From contig DXFX01000009.1 in NCBI GenBank assembly GCA_019114245.1, positions 1 to 64,000 on the forward strand: 64,000 nucleotides of DNA, read 5' to 3'. Origin of the DNA: Candidatus Borkfalkia faecipullorum. GTDB lineage: Bacteria > Bacillota > Clostridia > Christensenellales > Borkfalkiaceae. The notes beneath the pieces are model-generated. The model worked only from the letters and a program-made list of their open reading frames with translations, did no database searches and was not told the DNA's origin. Each line of letters starts with the position of its first letter. Within the stretch, counting starts at the first letter, position 1. Of this stretch, positions 55,018 through 64,000 are shown in pieces. The position numbers were made by a program, and so were the translations under genes.

Positions 55018-56835
55018 ATGAAAACTTTTTGGAAAAGGATCGTATCCGTTCTGATGTGTCTCGCCCTTGCGGCCGCACCGATCCTGATGACTGCCTGCTC
55101 ACCCAAGCAGTCCGGAGGCGGAGAGGAAAAATCGGAATACACCGTCGTTTACGATCTGAACTATGAAGGTTCTACCAACAGGACGGTCACCGTCTCCGCG
55201 GGAACGCGCGCCACAAACTGGAAGCCGTCCCGTGCCGACTACGATTTTATTGCATGGTACACCGAACCCGAATGCACCACGAAATTCGATTTTTCGCAGT
55301 ACATCAATGCGGACACCCATATCTATGCGAAGTGGGAAAAGCAGGCCGCGCAGTATACCGTGACTTTCGATTTCAATTACAGCGGCAAGGGTGAACCCGC
55401 CGTCGTCAAAGTGACGGAAAACGAAAAGATCGCCGAGCAGTATCTGCCCACGAGCCCGAGGCTGGGCATGGAGATCTCCGGCTGGTTCGAGGACGCCGAT
55501 TGCACGTTGGCATGGAACATGGACAGAGACGTCGTCACGGAGGACATCACTCTCTATGCGGCGTACGAAACGGATGCGAGCATTCCCCGCAATCCTGACG
55601 GCTCCATCAAGTATGAAAACGTGGTCGTCAACTTCTGGGTCGGCTCCAACTTCGGTTACGATGCTTACCTGAAGTCCCTGGTCAACCGCTTCAACAGCGA
55701 GAACACCGGCAAGATCCGCATCGATATGACTTTCAGCGGAAATCTCGTGCAGAGCACGACGGCCCTGCGTATGCAGCAGATGCCGGGAATGAACGCAGGT
55801 TACACAGGCTATTATTCCGTAGAGGAAGTTTACGATTTTGCCGGCATCGAGTATTCCCGTTCCGATTACTTTGAACAGGCTTCCCGCGATAGCTATGTCG
55901 GCGGAAAGATGTATTCCGTACCCGTCATCATGGGTGCGCCCTTCTTCGTGTACAACAAGACGCTCATGCAGAAATATGCCGAAAACGGCGCTCTGCCCAC
56001 CAATTATTCCAAACTGAGCGCTCTGCTCACCAAGGCGTACAACGGCGAGATCGGCTCCAACGCTTCTTTCAAAACCGTTCTCACCAACCGTTCCTGGACC
56101 TTCAAAGAGGCGCCCAGCTACGTCGCATTCCTCCAGAACGGCGCAGACTATTACGTGTACGAAAACGGCTCCTTCGTCAACAAGTGGAGCGATTCCGCCG
56201 TGTATGCAAACGCGGTGAAGGCGATGCAGAATACGTACGATCTGTTTGGCGAAGGCGGCGCTCTGCACGGCTCTTCCAACGGATTTGACAGCGAGTACAC
56301 GGACGACAACGCCATCAACCAGGTCAAAAACGGAAACGCGCTTCTCGGTCTGGTCAACATTGCCGCCACCATCGCTCCCCGCGCAGCCGACATTTCTTCT
56401 CTGGGCATCCTGCCTCTGAGCGGTCTGTTTACGGACAACACGGACGCGCAGTCGCAGCAGGTCCCCGTACATACCGTCGGATTGCAGTTCTACAAGGCGA
56501 AGGACGTTTCCCTGGTCGAGCTTGCAGCCGCGGCAGAGTTTGCCGATTTTGTCAGCCGCAACTCGGCGGGCTTCGGTGAATCCGGCTGGTATCCGATGCG
56601 CAAATCGGCGGCGGAAAATACTTCCTTCACCAAATCCTCCAATGCGGTCGCCAAGATCGTTTTGCAGACGGGCGATCCCGAAAACTTCCGTTCGCTGGAC
56701 GGATTTGTCAACGGCAAGAGCATCTTCAACGTCACGGCGGCGGAAAGTTACATTGTCCCCGTTCTGGAAGGTTCTGCAGAGGTCGGAAAGGCGGTAGAGG
56801 ATCTCATGGCCGCCATCAACGGACAGCTGCTGTAA
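55018..56835 (+). CDS. Extracellular solute-binding lipoprotein (sugar ABC type) with N-terminal InlB-type repeats
   Basis: AAAPILMTACSPK lipobox; YDFIAWYTEPECTTKFDF...IYAKWE and GWFEDADCTLAW...LYAAYE; then SBP-like VVNFWVGSNFGYDAYLKSLVNRFNSEN. Confidence 0.8.
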   Translation: MKTFWKRIVSVLMCLALAAAPILMTACSPKQSGGGEEKSEYTVVYDLNYEGSTNRTVTVSAGTRATNWKPSRADYDFIAWYTEPECTTKFDFSQYINADTHIYAKWEKQAAQYTVTFDFNYSGKGEPAVVKVTENEKIAEQYLPTSPRLGMEISGWFEDADCTLAWNMDRDVVTEDITLYAAYETDASIPRNPDGSIKYENVVVNFWVGSNFGYDAYLKSLVNRFNSENTGKIRIDMTFSGNLVQSTTALRMQQMPGMNAGYTGYYSVEEVYDFAGIEYSRSDYFEQASRDSYVGGKMYSVPVIMGAPFFVYNKTLMQKYAENGALPTNYSKLSALLTKAYNGEIGSNASFKTVLTNRSWTFKEAPSYVAFLQNGADYYVYENGSFVNKWSDSAVYANAVKAMQNTYDLFGEGGALHGSSNGFDSEYTDDNAINQVKNGNALLGLVNIAATIAPRAADISSLGILPLSGLFTDNTDAQSQQVPVHTVGLQFYKAKDVSLVELAAAAEFADFVSRNSAGFGESGWYPMRKSAAENTSFTKSSNAVAKIVLQTGDPENFRSLDGFVNGKSIFNVTAAESYIVPVLEGSAEVGKAVEDLMAAINGQLL

Positions 56836-56845
56836 CAGGAGGCTT

Positions 56846-58849
56846 ATGAAAATATCCGCAAAAAAACTGGCTGCGGCACTGATGGCGGGAAGCATTGCGC
56901 TGACCGCCGTCGGCTGCGGCCCGACAGAACAAAAACCCGCACCGAAGCCCGATCTGAACAGCTGGAACGTCACATCCCCTGACGGGACGATCGACGTCCG
57001 CATCGGCATGGACAGCGCGGGTGCGCTGTACTACACGGTGCAGAAAGGGGACGTCGCGGTGGTGGACCAGTCGACGCTCGGCTTTGCGGTCGCAGAGGAC
57101 GATCTGAGTTTTCTCACCTTTGAAGGAGAAAAGACAGAGCGCGTCACGGGCTCGTACGACAACGTTACGGGCAAACGTTCCCACGTGGAATACGATTGCA
57201 ACCAGACGACCCTCACTTTCAAGGCGTGGCAGTTCTATCTGGACGTCGTCATGCGCGCCTACGACGACGGTTACGCCTTCCGCTACGCCATCCGCGGCGT
57301 GGACGGCGGGGAAGGCACGCTGACCGTGGAAGAGGAAAAGACAGAGTTCGCTCTGCCGGAAAATTCCGTCGTGTGGTCGCAGCCCTATGTCACCAACAAG
57401 GCGACGGGCAAATTCTTCTCCTACGAGGAAGCGTATGTGCGCCGCAAGGCGAGCAACCTTGCGGGCAAGATCATCTCCATGCCCATGCTGTATCAGGCAG
57501 GGGAATCGGAAGTGTATTCCCTCATCACCGAATCCGAGCTCATCGGCAGCGGCTTTTACGGCTCCTTCCTGGAAGAGAGCGAGGAAAAAGAGGGGACTGG
57601 CATCTTACAGACGGTTCGCACCCCCGCGACCGCACTGGAAACGGACAACGTCGTCTCTTACCCGTTTGAGTCTCCCTGGCGCGTCGGCATCACGGGCGAC
57701 ATGAAGACGGTCATCGAGAGCGAATTGGTCGAAAAAGTGTACGACGATGCCGAATATTGGAAACCGGACGACTACGACAGCCTGACCGCCGAAGAACAGG
57801 CCACGTACGATTATTCGTGGGTGGAACCGGGCGTCACGGCGTGGAACTGGCTCAGATACACGGGCAGCGTCGGCCAGAACGACTGGGATCTGCAGATCAG
57901 CTATGTGGACCTCGCCGCGGAGATGGGCTGGAAATACACCATTCTGGACGGCGGCTGGAGTGCAGGAAGCACGTTCAATACGGCGGGTTTGACAAAATTC
58001 TGCGAATACGCCGCCCAAAAGGGCGTCAAAGTGCTGGTATGGTGCGATGCGCTCGTCGATTTCAGCAACGGCGTCGAAAGCCTGCTCTGCTCCAAGCTGG
58101 ATCAGTGGAAGAGCTGCGGCGTGGCGGGCATCAAGATCGACTTCTTTGACGGACAAAACGCCAACGCCCCCAAATTCCAGGGCGAAGACATCGATATGAT
58201 CAAATGGTACGAGACCATTTATCAGGAAACGGCGCGCAGACAGATGATCGTCAACTGCCACGGCGCCAACAAGCCTACGGGCGAACGCAGGATCTATCCC
58301 AACGTCATCAACCGCGAAGCGATCCGCGGCAACGAGATGAGGAACATAGACAGCTCCGTCACGGTCAACTCCATGTTCACGCGCGGCGTGCTCGGCTCCT
58401 GCGATTTCACGCCCGTCGTCACGCCGAGGAGCTCGGGAATGACCATGGGACAGCAGATGGCGCTCGCCGTCCTGTACGAATCGGGCACGCCCTCCATGGC
58501 CGATTATGCCGATACCTACAGGGACGAGCTGATCAATAATTTTTATAAATCCGTTCCCGCCGCGCGCGACGAGACGGTTTACCTGTGCGGATTGCCGGAC
58601 GAGTACTACTGTGCCGCCGTCCGCGTGGGCGACGAATGGTTTGTGGCAGGCATCAACGGAATTTTGGAAAGCCAGGCAACCATCGATTTCTCTTTCCTCG
58701 GAGAGGGAAGCTATACGGCAGAATTTTTCACCGACGCAGAAGGTGCGAAAACGGTGGAAAAACAGACAAAAACCATCACTTCCGCCACCAAGGAAACGGT
58801 TTCCATGGCGAAAAACGGCGGATTCGTGTATCATCTCACCAAAGTCTGA
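56846..58849 (+). CDS. Glycoside hydrolase family 97-like (alpha-glucosidase/alpha-galactosidase) lipoprotein
   Basis: SIALTAVGCGPTE lipobox; NSWNVTSPDGTIDVRI; WRVGITGD; LDGGWS; GIKIDFFDGQN; NCHGANKPTGERRIYPNVINREAIRGNE. Confidence 0.85.
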   Translation: MKISAKKLAAALMAGSIALTAVGCGPTEQKPAPKPDLNSWNVTSPDGTIDVRIGMDSAGALYYTVQKGDVAVVDQSTLGFAVAEDDLSFLTFEGEKTERVTGSYDNVTGKRSHVEYDCNQTTLTFKAWQFYLDVVMRAYDDGYAFRYAIRGVDGGEGTLTVEEEKTEFALPENSVVWSQPYVTNKATGKFFSYEEAYVRRKASNLAGKIISMPMLYQAGESEVYSLITESELIGSGFYGSFLEESEEKEGTGILQTVRTPATALETDNVVSYPFESPWRVGITGDMKTVIESELVEKVYDDAEYWKPDDYDSLTAEEQATYDYSWVEPGVTAWNWLRYTGSVGQNDWDLQISYVDLAAEMGWKYTILDGGWSAGSTFNTAGLTKFCEYAAQKGVKVLVWCDALVDFSNGVESLLCSKLDQWKSCGVAGIKIDFFDGQNANAPKFQGEDIDMIKWYETIYQETARRQMIVNCHGANKPTGERRIYPNVINREAIRGNEMRNIDSSVTVNSMFTRGVLGSCDFTPVVTPRSSGMTMGQQMALAVLYESGTPSMADYADTYRDELINNFYKSVPAARDETVYLCGLPDEYYCAAVRVGDEWFVAGINGILESQATIDFSFLGEGSYTAEFFTDAEGAKTVEKQTKTITSATKETVSMAKNGGFVYHLTKV

Positions 58850-59018
58850 TCTTCTTTTGTCCCCGTAAAACGGGGCGCAAGGCAAGTGAACGGCCGCTCT
58901 CCCGCGGGTGCGGGAGAGCGGTAAAACGCCGCACATTCTGCGGAAACGCGGGGAAACGCCCCGCGGCGCGCCGCGATCGGAAAAATTGCGGCCATCAAAC
59001 ATTTTAAGGAGTTCCGGA

Positions 59019-60476
59019 ATGAAAAAGAAACTTTTAAGCCTGATCTTTGCGTTCGTCTGCATTTTCGCGTTTGCGGGATGCGGCAGAGGCACAACTCCCT
59101 CCGGCGGCGACGGCTCGGGAACCATCAAAAACCCCTGGTGGACGACGGAAGGAACGCTGGAACAGGAAGACGGAAAAGTCGTCTTTGACGAAGTGGAGAT
59201 CGATCTGACGACGGTCGTCAACGGCGAGGACCTCGCGGCGTTCAACCAGATCATAGCGCAGTTCAACGCAGAGTACAGGGGAAAGATCTCCGTCATCTCC
59301 ACGTCCGTCAACCAAGCTAACTTTGAAACCACCGTGGCGCAGCAGATCGCCAACGATTCCAATGCGCCCGACCTCATCATGTCCCACCAGAAAGGGCATA
59401 AATCTTTTGTGGAAAACAAGCTCATCCAGCCCTTCAACGAGACGATGGAACAGTCGGGCATCGAGATCAGCCTCAACGACTACGCGGCAGGGCTGGCACA
59501 GTACAGCAACCTCGGGTATGAAGGGTACACCTTCGGCATCCCCGCCGACGCGCAGAGCATGGTCATCTATTATAACAAGAATATGCTTGCACGGTACGGC
59601 AACAAGCTGCCCCAGACGCACGCCGAACTCATCGAGCTGTGCGACGAGGTCGCTCAGGCGGAAAACATCAAGCCGATCGCCGTATCCACCAGCCTGGAAT
59701 TCTTCCCCGATTATGTTTTCCCGACGGCCATCGTGCAGAACGGCGGATCGCTGTACGATACGGAAAACTACTACGCAAACTGGGCAAGCGATCCCGCAAA
59801 TCTGCAGGCGTTCAAGGACGCGGCGCAGTCCTTGCGCGATATTTTCTACCACACCCCCGCTCTGGCTGACCTGAACAAGGGCGAATCGGAAGCTCTCAAC
59901 AACTTCCTCAACGATAAGGCGCTCTTCTATTTCGGTATGCCCTGGAATCTCAATTCCCTTGTGGAATCTTATGCGCAGGGCCACGGCAACCTCACGATGG
60001 ATGCGGTCAAGGAAAACTACATCGGTGCGGCCTCCGTTGCCAATATGTTCGCTCTGGAAAGCGGCACCGAGGACGGCAACAAGATCTTCGGGGATTCGCA
60101 TTTCTTTGCCATGAGCAAGACGGTCACCGACGTCAATAAGAAAGCGGCGATCTGCGAGTTTATCAAATGGTTTACGCAGACGGGTTCGGTCGGCGCCGCA
60201 TGGGCGGAAGCGGGACATATCAGCGCTTCCACCATCATCGCCAACACGGCCGAATACACGGAAAACAGCGTCGTCACCGATTATATCACCCGGTTCTATC
60301 CCGACCTCAACTACTTCGTGTGCGCGGGAAATACTCCTTATTACAGCGACATGGCTACCCAGATGCGCGCCCTGTTCGTCGATCTGATGGCGGAAAGCAC
60401 GGGCGCCAAGGACGAGGCGATCATCACTTCCGCGCAGGACGACCTGAACGCGATCATCGACTTTATTCTGATGTGA
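59019..60476 (+). CDS. Sugar ABC transporter substrate-binding lipoprotein
   Basis: FAFVCIFAFAGCGRG lipobox; FNQIIAQFNAEYRGKISV; GIPADAQSMVIYYNKNML. Confidence 0.88.
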   Translation: MKKKLLSLIFAFVCIFAFAGCGRGTTPSGGDGSGTIKNPWWTTEGTLEQEDGKVVFDEVEIDLTTVVNGEDLAAFNQIIAQFNAEYRGKISVISTSVNQANFETTVAQQIANDSNAPDLIMSHQKGHKSFVENKLIQPFNETMEQSGIEISLNDYAAGLAQYSNLGYEGYTFGIPADAQSMVIYYNKNMLARYGNKLPQTHAELIELCDEVAQAENIKPIAVSTSLEFFPDYVFPTAIVQNGGSLYDTENYYANWASDPANLQAFKDAAQSLRDIFYHTPALADLNKGESEALNNFLNDKALFYFGMPWNLNSLVESYAQGHGNLTMDAVKENYIGAASVANMFALESGTEDGNKIFGDSHFFAMSKTVTDVNKKAAICEFIKWFTQTGSVGAAWAEAGHISASTIIANTAEYTENSVVTDYITRFYPDLNYFVCAGNTPYYSDMATQMRALFVDLMAESTGAKDEAIITSAQDDLNAIIDFILM

Positions 60477-60477
60477 T

Positions 60478-61503
60478 ATGGATGCAATGACCGAAAAAAA
60501 GCGGCTTGAGATGAAACGCAGCAAGCGGCGGGAAGGTTTTCTCGCCCTTGCTCTCATCAGCCCGTATCTGGTCGTATTTCTGCTGTTTACGCTCATCCCG
60601 TTTTTGCTGGGATTTGTCTTTTCCTTCATGCGTTACAACCCGTACACGCCCGAGGAAAACAGCTTTTACGGCTTCAACAACTACATCAATATCTTTAACT
60701 TCGATCTTCCCATTTCCAAGTCGTTCTGGGAATCGTTTACCACCATGCTCGTGTTCGACGTCGTGGCGGTGCCCTGCCTGATCGTCATTCCGCTTGCGCT
60801 CGCGTATTTCATCAATATGCACCCGCCCGGATATAAAATTTTCCGCGCCATCATTTTCCTGCCCAGCGTGGTTTCCATCACCATCGTCGGCATCATTTTC
60901 GGAAATATGTTTGCAAGCAACAGTTCGGGGCTCATCAACGCGTGGCTGAACACGGAGATCAAGTGGCTGGCGGGCAAGCCGTGGGCAGGGGACACCCTGC
61001 GCTGGCTGGTCATGCTCATCGCCAGTATCTGGTGGCAGACGGGCACCAACTTCGTCATCTTTTCGGGGGCGCTGCGCAACGTGCCGCAGTCCCTGTACGA
61101 GGCTTGCGAAATGGACGGCGGCAGCCGCTTCCAGCGCATTCTGTACGTCACGTTGCCGGGCATCCGTTCGGCAGTCGCCATCTGCCTGTTCAATACCCTC
61201 ATCGGGTACCTCAATCTGTACGGCCAGCCCTTCGTCCTCAATGAGATCGACAACGAGTCCATTCTCGTGTCTCCCATGATGTTCATACAGAAGTATCTGT
61301 CCGGCGGACTGGTCTATGCGCGGCAGACGGGTTACATCTGCGCCTGCGCCATTATTTTCGGATTGTTCGTCATGCTGTTCAGCGTACTGGAGCGCCGCAT
61401 CATGGCGGAACGCAAGCGCAAGAACGTCTATACGGAAAACTGCAAAAAATACTTTGCAAACAAACAGGCTCTGAAAGGGGAAGGAGGGGAACGGCATGAG
61501 TAA
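60478..61503 (+). CDS. Sugar ABC transporter permease (MalF/UgpA type)
   Basis: LALISPYLVVFLLFTLIPF; EACEMDGGSRFQRILYVTLPGIRSA EAA motif. Confidence 0.93.
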   Translation: MDAMTEKKRLEMKRSKRREGFLALALISPYLVVFLLFTLIPFLLGFVFSFMRYNPYTPEENSFYGFNNYINIFNFDLPISKSFWESFTTMLVFDVVAVPCLIVIPLALAYFINMHPPGYKIFRAIIFLPSVVSITIVGIIFGNMFASNSSGLINAWLNTEIKWLAGKPWAGDTLRWLVMLIASIWWQTGTNFVIFSGALRNVPQSLYEACEMDGGSRFQRILYVTLPGIRSAVAICLFNTLIGYLNLYGQPFVLNEIDNESILVSPMMFIQKYLSGGLVYARQTGYICACAIIFGLFVMLFSVLERRIMAERKRKNVYTENCKKYFANKQALKGEGGERHE

Positions 61504-62410
61504 GAGAAGGCGCACCAAGTCCGAACGCACGCGTTTCCGCGAAAAGCTGATCTCCTTCATCGTCCTGCTCGTGGTCTCCGTCGTGTGGATCATTCCGCTG
61601 CTGTATATGATCGGCACTTCTTTCAAGTCCGATCTGGAATTGCAGCTGCACCCGGATACCCTTTTCCCCACGTCCTGGAGCGAGTGGACGATCGAACACT
61701 ACTACGGCTTTATCGTCCGCGAAGGCAAGATCGACAATATGCCCATCTGGATGCTCAACTCCCTGTGGTCCACGCTCGCGACGGTGGGGCTGACCGTGCT
61801 GGTCGACCTCCTCACGGCGTACGCCGTGGTGTTTCTCAGGTTCAGGGGCAAGGGGACGTTCATGAAGTTCCTGCTCCTGTGGATGGCGGTGCCTTCCGTC
61901 ATCGGTACCGCGCCCTCGTTTGCGCTGTACTCCTCCATCCGCAACGCCCTCGACATCACGGGCAACACGGAAACGTACATTTACATTTATTTCTGGATCA
62001 TTCTGCCCGGAATCACGGGGATCTTCAATATGCTTCTCATGCGCAACTTTTTCGATTCCATCCCCAAGGACATCATCGACAGCGCAAAGAGCGACGGGGC
62101 AAGCAATTTTGCCATTTTCAGGCGGGTGGTCTGCCCGCTGGCAAAATCCACCATCATGCTCATCATTCTGTTCACGTTTACGGGCAGCTGGAACAACCTC
62201 CTCTGGCCGCAGCTGCTTCTTGCGGGCGGGGATTCGTATTGGAACACCATCACGGTCGCCCTCACGGGTTATACGGGCGGTTCGGCATGGGGCGCCAACG
62301 GCGTTGCCATGGCAACAAGCGTCTTTGCTCTCATCCCCATTTTTGTGGTGTTTGTCATTACGCAGAACAAGATGATCGACGGGCTCGCGACGACGGGCGT
62401 AAAAGGATAG
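61496..62410 (+). CDS. Sugar ABC transporter permease (MalG/UgpE type)
   Basis: WIIPLLYMIGTSFK; DSAKSDGASNFAIFRRVVCPLAKS. Confidence 0.92.
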   Translation: MSKRRRTKSERTRFREKLISFIVLLVVSVVWIIPLLYMIGTSFKSDLELQLHPDTLFPTSWSEWTIEHYYGFIVREGKIDNMPIWMLNSLWSTLATVGLTVLVDLLTAYAVVFLRFRGKGTFMKFLLLWMAVPSVIGTAPSFALYSSIRNALDITGNTETYIYIYFWIILPGITGIFNMLLMRNFFDSIPKDIIDSAKSDGASNFAIFRRVVCPLAKSTIMLIILFTFTGSWNNLLWPQLLLAGGDSYWNTITVALTGYTGGSAWGANGVAMATSVFALIPIFVVFVITQNKMIDGLATTGVKG

Positions 62411-62419
62411 GAGAACGGT

Positions 62420-64000
62420 ATGAATACAGCAGGCGAACAGAACGCAAAGCAGGCTTTTTTGTCCTTGCAGAACCTGGAAAAAATTTATCCCAACGGCGAA
62501 AAGGCGGTGTACAACTTCAATCTCGACATCGAAAAAAACGAGTTTCTGGTCATCGTCGGGCCGTCCGGCTGCGGTAAAACGACCACGCTGCGCATGGTGG
62601 CGGGGCTGGAGGACATCTCTTCGGGGGATATTTTCCTGGAAGGGGAGCTGCTCAATTACAAGCCCTGCAAGGACAGGCGCATGGCCATCGTCTTTCAGAG
62701 CTATGCCCTGTACCCGCAGATGAAGGTGTTCGACAACATTGCCTTCCCGCTCACCATCAACCGTTACGAAGCCCCCGTGACCGACGAATGTCTGCAAAGC
62801 TGTTTCCTGCTGAGGTCGCTGATGCGGGAGACGGACGCGCAAAAGCTGTTTGAAATTTTGTGCGGCATTCTCGGCGGCAAGGGCGGCGCACGCGCAAAGG
62901 CGGAAAGCCTTGCGGAAGTGTTTTCTCTCACCTATGAATGCGCAAAGCGGCTCATCGCCCTTTGCAAAAAATACAAGAAACAGAGCGCGCAGCAGCTGCT
63001 TTCTCAGAAAGAGCAGATCTTCGCGGAATGGGAGGCGCAACTCGGCGCCTGGGAGAGCGCCGAGCGTGGCGCTTTGCAGCAAAAAGGCATACACGTAGAC
63101 GAAAAATTCTGCGAACTGGACGAAAACGGCGCCGTAAAAATGCAGATGCGCAAGCTCACGCCGTACGAGATCAAGGTCAAGGTGTACGAGACGGCGGATA
63201 AGCTGGATCTGACGCCTTATCTCGACAAACTGCCCAAGGAACTGTCCGGCGGACAGATGCAGCGCGTGGCGCTGGGCAGGGCGATCGTGAAAAACGTTCC
63301 CATCTTTTTGATGGACGAACCGCTTTCCAACCTCGACGCAAAACTGCGCCTGACCATGCGCAGCGAGATCGTCAAGCTGCACAACCGCATCCACGCCACC
63401 ACCATCTACGTCACGCACGACCAGACGGAGGCGATGACGATGGCGTCGCGCATCGTCGTCATGTCCAAGGGCTTTGTGCAGCAGATCGGAACGCCCGAAG
63501 TCATCTACAACGATCCCGCCAACATCTTTGTGGCGCGGTTTATCGGTTCGCCCTCCATGAACGTGTTCAACGCAAAATTCGAGAGGGCGTCCTCCCGTTT
63601 CCGCTTCGGAAGTTTGGAGATCGCCGCGGGCAAGGACTTTGCGCAGCGCTGCGCCGAATTTTACAAGAGAAAGGAAGCGGAGCTTTCCGCCATGCTGGAC
63701 AATTTCGACGAGGCGGCGCACGAATCCATGCTCAAACTTCTCTCCGTGACGGGAGAATATGCGGAAAAGCGCCGCAAAACAGCGGAAAAAAACAGTCTGT
63801 GGGCAAACCTGAAGCGTCGGGTGGCAAAGTCCCCCGCGCAGGACAGATATGCGTTTGAGCGCGAAGTCTGCGCCCGCAAACTCGAAGAAGTCCGCTGCCG
63901 TCTGGATTCCGACTGCGAACTGACGCTGGGCATCCGCCCGGAAAACCTGCGCATCCGTATGCACGGGGCAGGGGAGACGGAAAAGAACGCGGTCACGGTG
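62420..64000 (+). CDS. Sugar ABC transporter ATP-binding protein (MsmX/UgpC-like), truncated by window end, with large insertions
   Basis: VIVGPSGCGKTTTLRMVAGLE; VFQSYALYPQM; LSGGQMQRVALGRA; IFLMDEPLSNLDAK; absent from the ORF track because it runs off the window. Confidence 0.9.
   Translation, partial: MNTAGEQNAKQAFLSLQNLEKIYPNGEKAVYNFNLDIEKNEFLVIVGPSGCGKTTTLRMVAGLEDISSGDIFLEGELLNYKPCKDRRMAIVFQSYALYPQMKVFDNIAFPLTINRYEAPVTDECLQSCFLLRSLMRETDAQKLFEILCGILGGKGGARAKAESLAEVFSLTYECAKRLIALCKKYKKQSAQQLLSQKEQIFAEWEAQLGAWESAERGALQQKGIHVDEKFCELDENGAVKMQMRKLTPYEIKVKVYETADKLDLTPYLDKLPKELSGGQMQRVALGRAIVKNVPIFLMDEPLSNLDAKLRLTMRSEIVKLHNRIHATTIYVTHDQTEAMTMASRIVVMSKGFVQQIGTPEVIYNDPANIFVARFIGSPSMNVFNAKFERASSRFRFGSLEIAAGKDFAQRCAEFYKRKEAELSAMLDNFDEAAHESMLKLLSVTGEYAEKRRKTAEKNSLWANLKRRVAKSPAQDRYAFEREVCARKLEEVRCRLDSDCELTLGIRPENLRIRMHGAGETEKNAVTV

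Noticed and set aside
55099-59476. Long minus-strand ORFs (55099-57009 and 57605-59476)
   Set aside because: Antisense to SBP, GH97 and SBP genes with intact lipoboxes and catalytic motifs; no RBS seen.
61400-63964. 854-aa minus-strand ORF over the ABC permease/ATPase genes
   Set aside because: Shadow ORF; the plus strand encodes unmistakable permease and ATPase motifs.
1-64000. tRNA or rRNA genes
   Set aside because: No GGTTCGAATCC-type T-arm in a cloverleaf context or rRNA-like conserved segments noticed by reading; a tRNAscan-SE run would be decisive.

Overview
The window is 64 kb of a Clostridia-like (Firmicutes) chromosome, judged by a SpoIIE homologue, Gram-positive-style lipoproteins and sigma-A promoters. 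It is mostly densely packed plus-strand operons, with one minus-strand pair at 40-46 kb. Main parts: (1) 0.7-3.5 kb, an AT-rich patch with a membrane protein, a DUF4760-like protein and a SLOG/MoCo-carrier-like protein. (2) 3.7-5.2 kb, a radical SAM/SPASM maturase translationally coupled to an unlisted 48-aa Cys-rich peptide, a likely RiPP locus. (3) 5.5-26.6 kb, a 13-gene co-directional operon running from a consensus promoter to a strong terminator. It encodes a Clp-like AAA+ with a degenerate first ATPase domain, a zinc-ribbon protein, a coiled-coil protein, an NrdG-like radical SAM protein, a zinc-ribbon GTPase, a GAP1-like membrane protein, a membrane-anchored InlB-repeat protein with a C-terminal Hint domain, a transglutaminase-like protein, a HExxH peptidase-like protein, and a VirD4/TraG-like ATPase paired with an apparently inactivated membrane-anchored ATPase. 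This is the best candidate for an undescribed system. (4) 26.8-28.8 kb, radical SAM - MarR - radical SAM, with an 18-bp palindrome on the promoter. (5) 31.8-38.1 kb, HExxH protein, VWA, protein kinase, PP2C and zinc-ribbon protein (TerY-P-like triad). (6) 40.1-46.0 kb minus, a large pentapeptide-repeat protein and a TIR / ATP-grasp / radical SAM triple fusion, the second strong novelty candidate. (7) 46-52 kb, PfkB kinase, SpoIIE, membrane protein and DegV. (8) 52-64 kb, an Ig-like repeat lipoprotein and a sugar ABC/GH97 operon, including an ABC ATPase with unusual insertions. All family calls come from motif reading; no database search was run.
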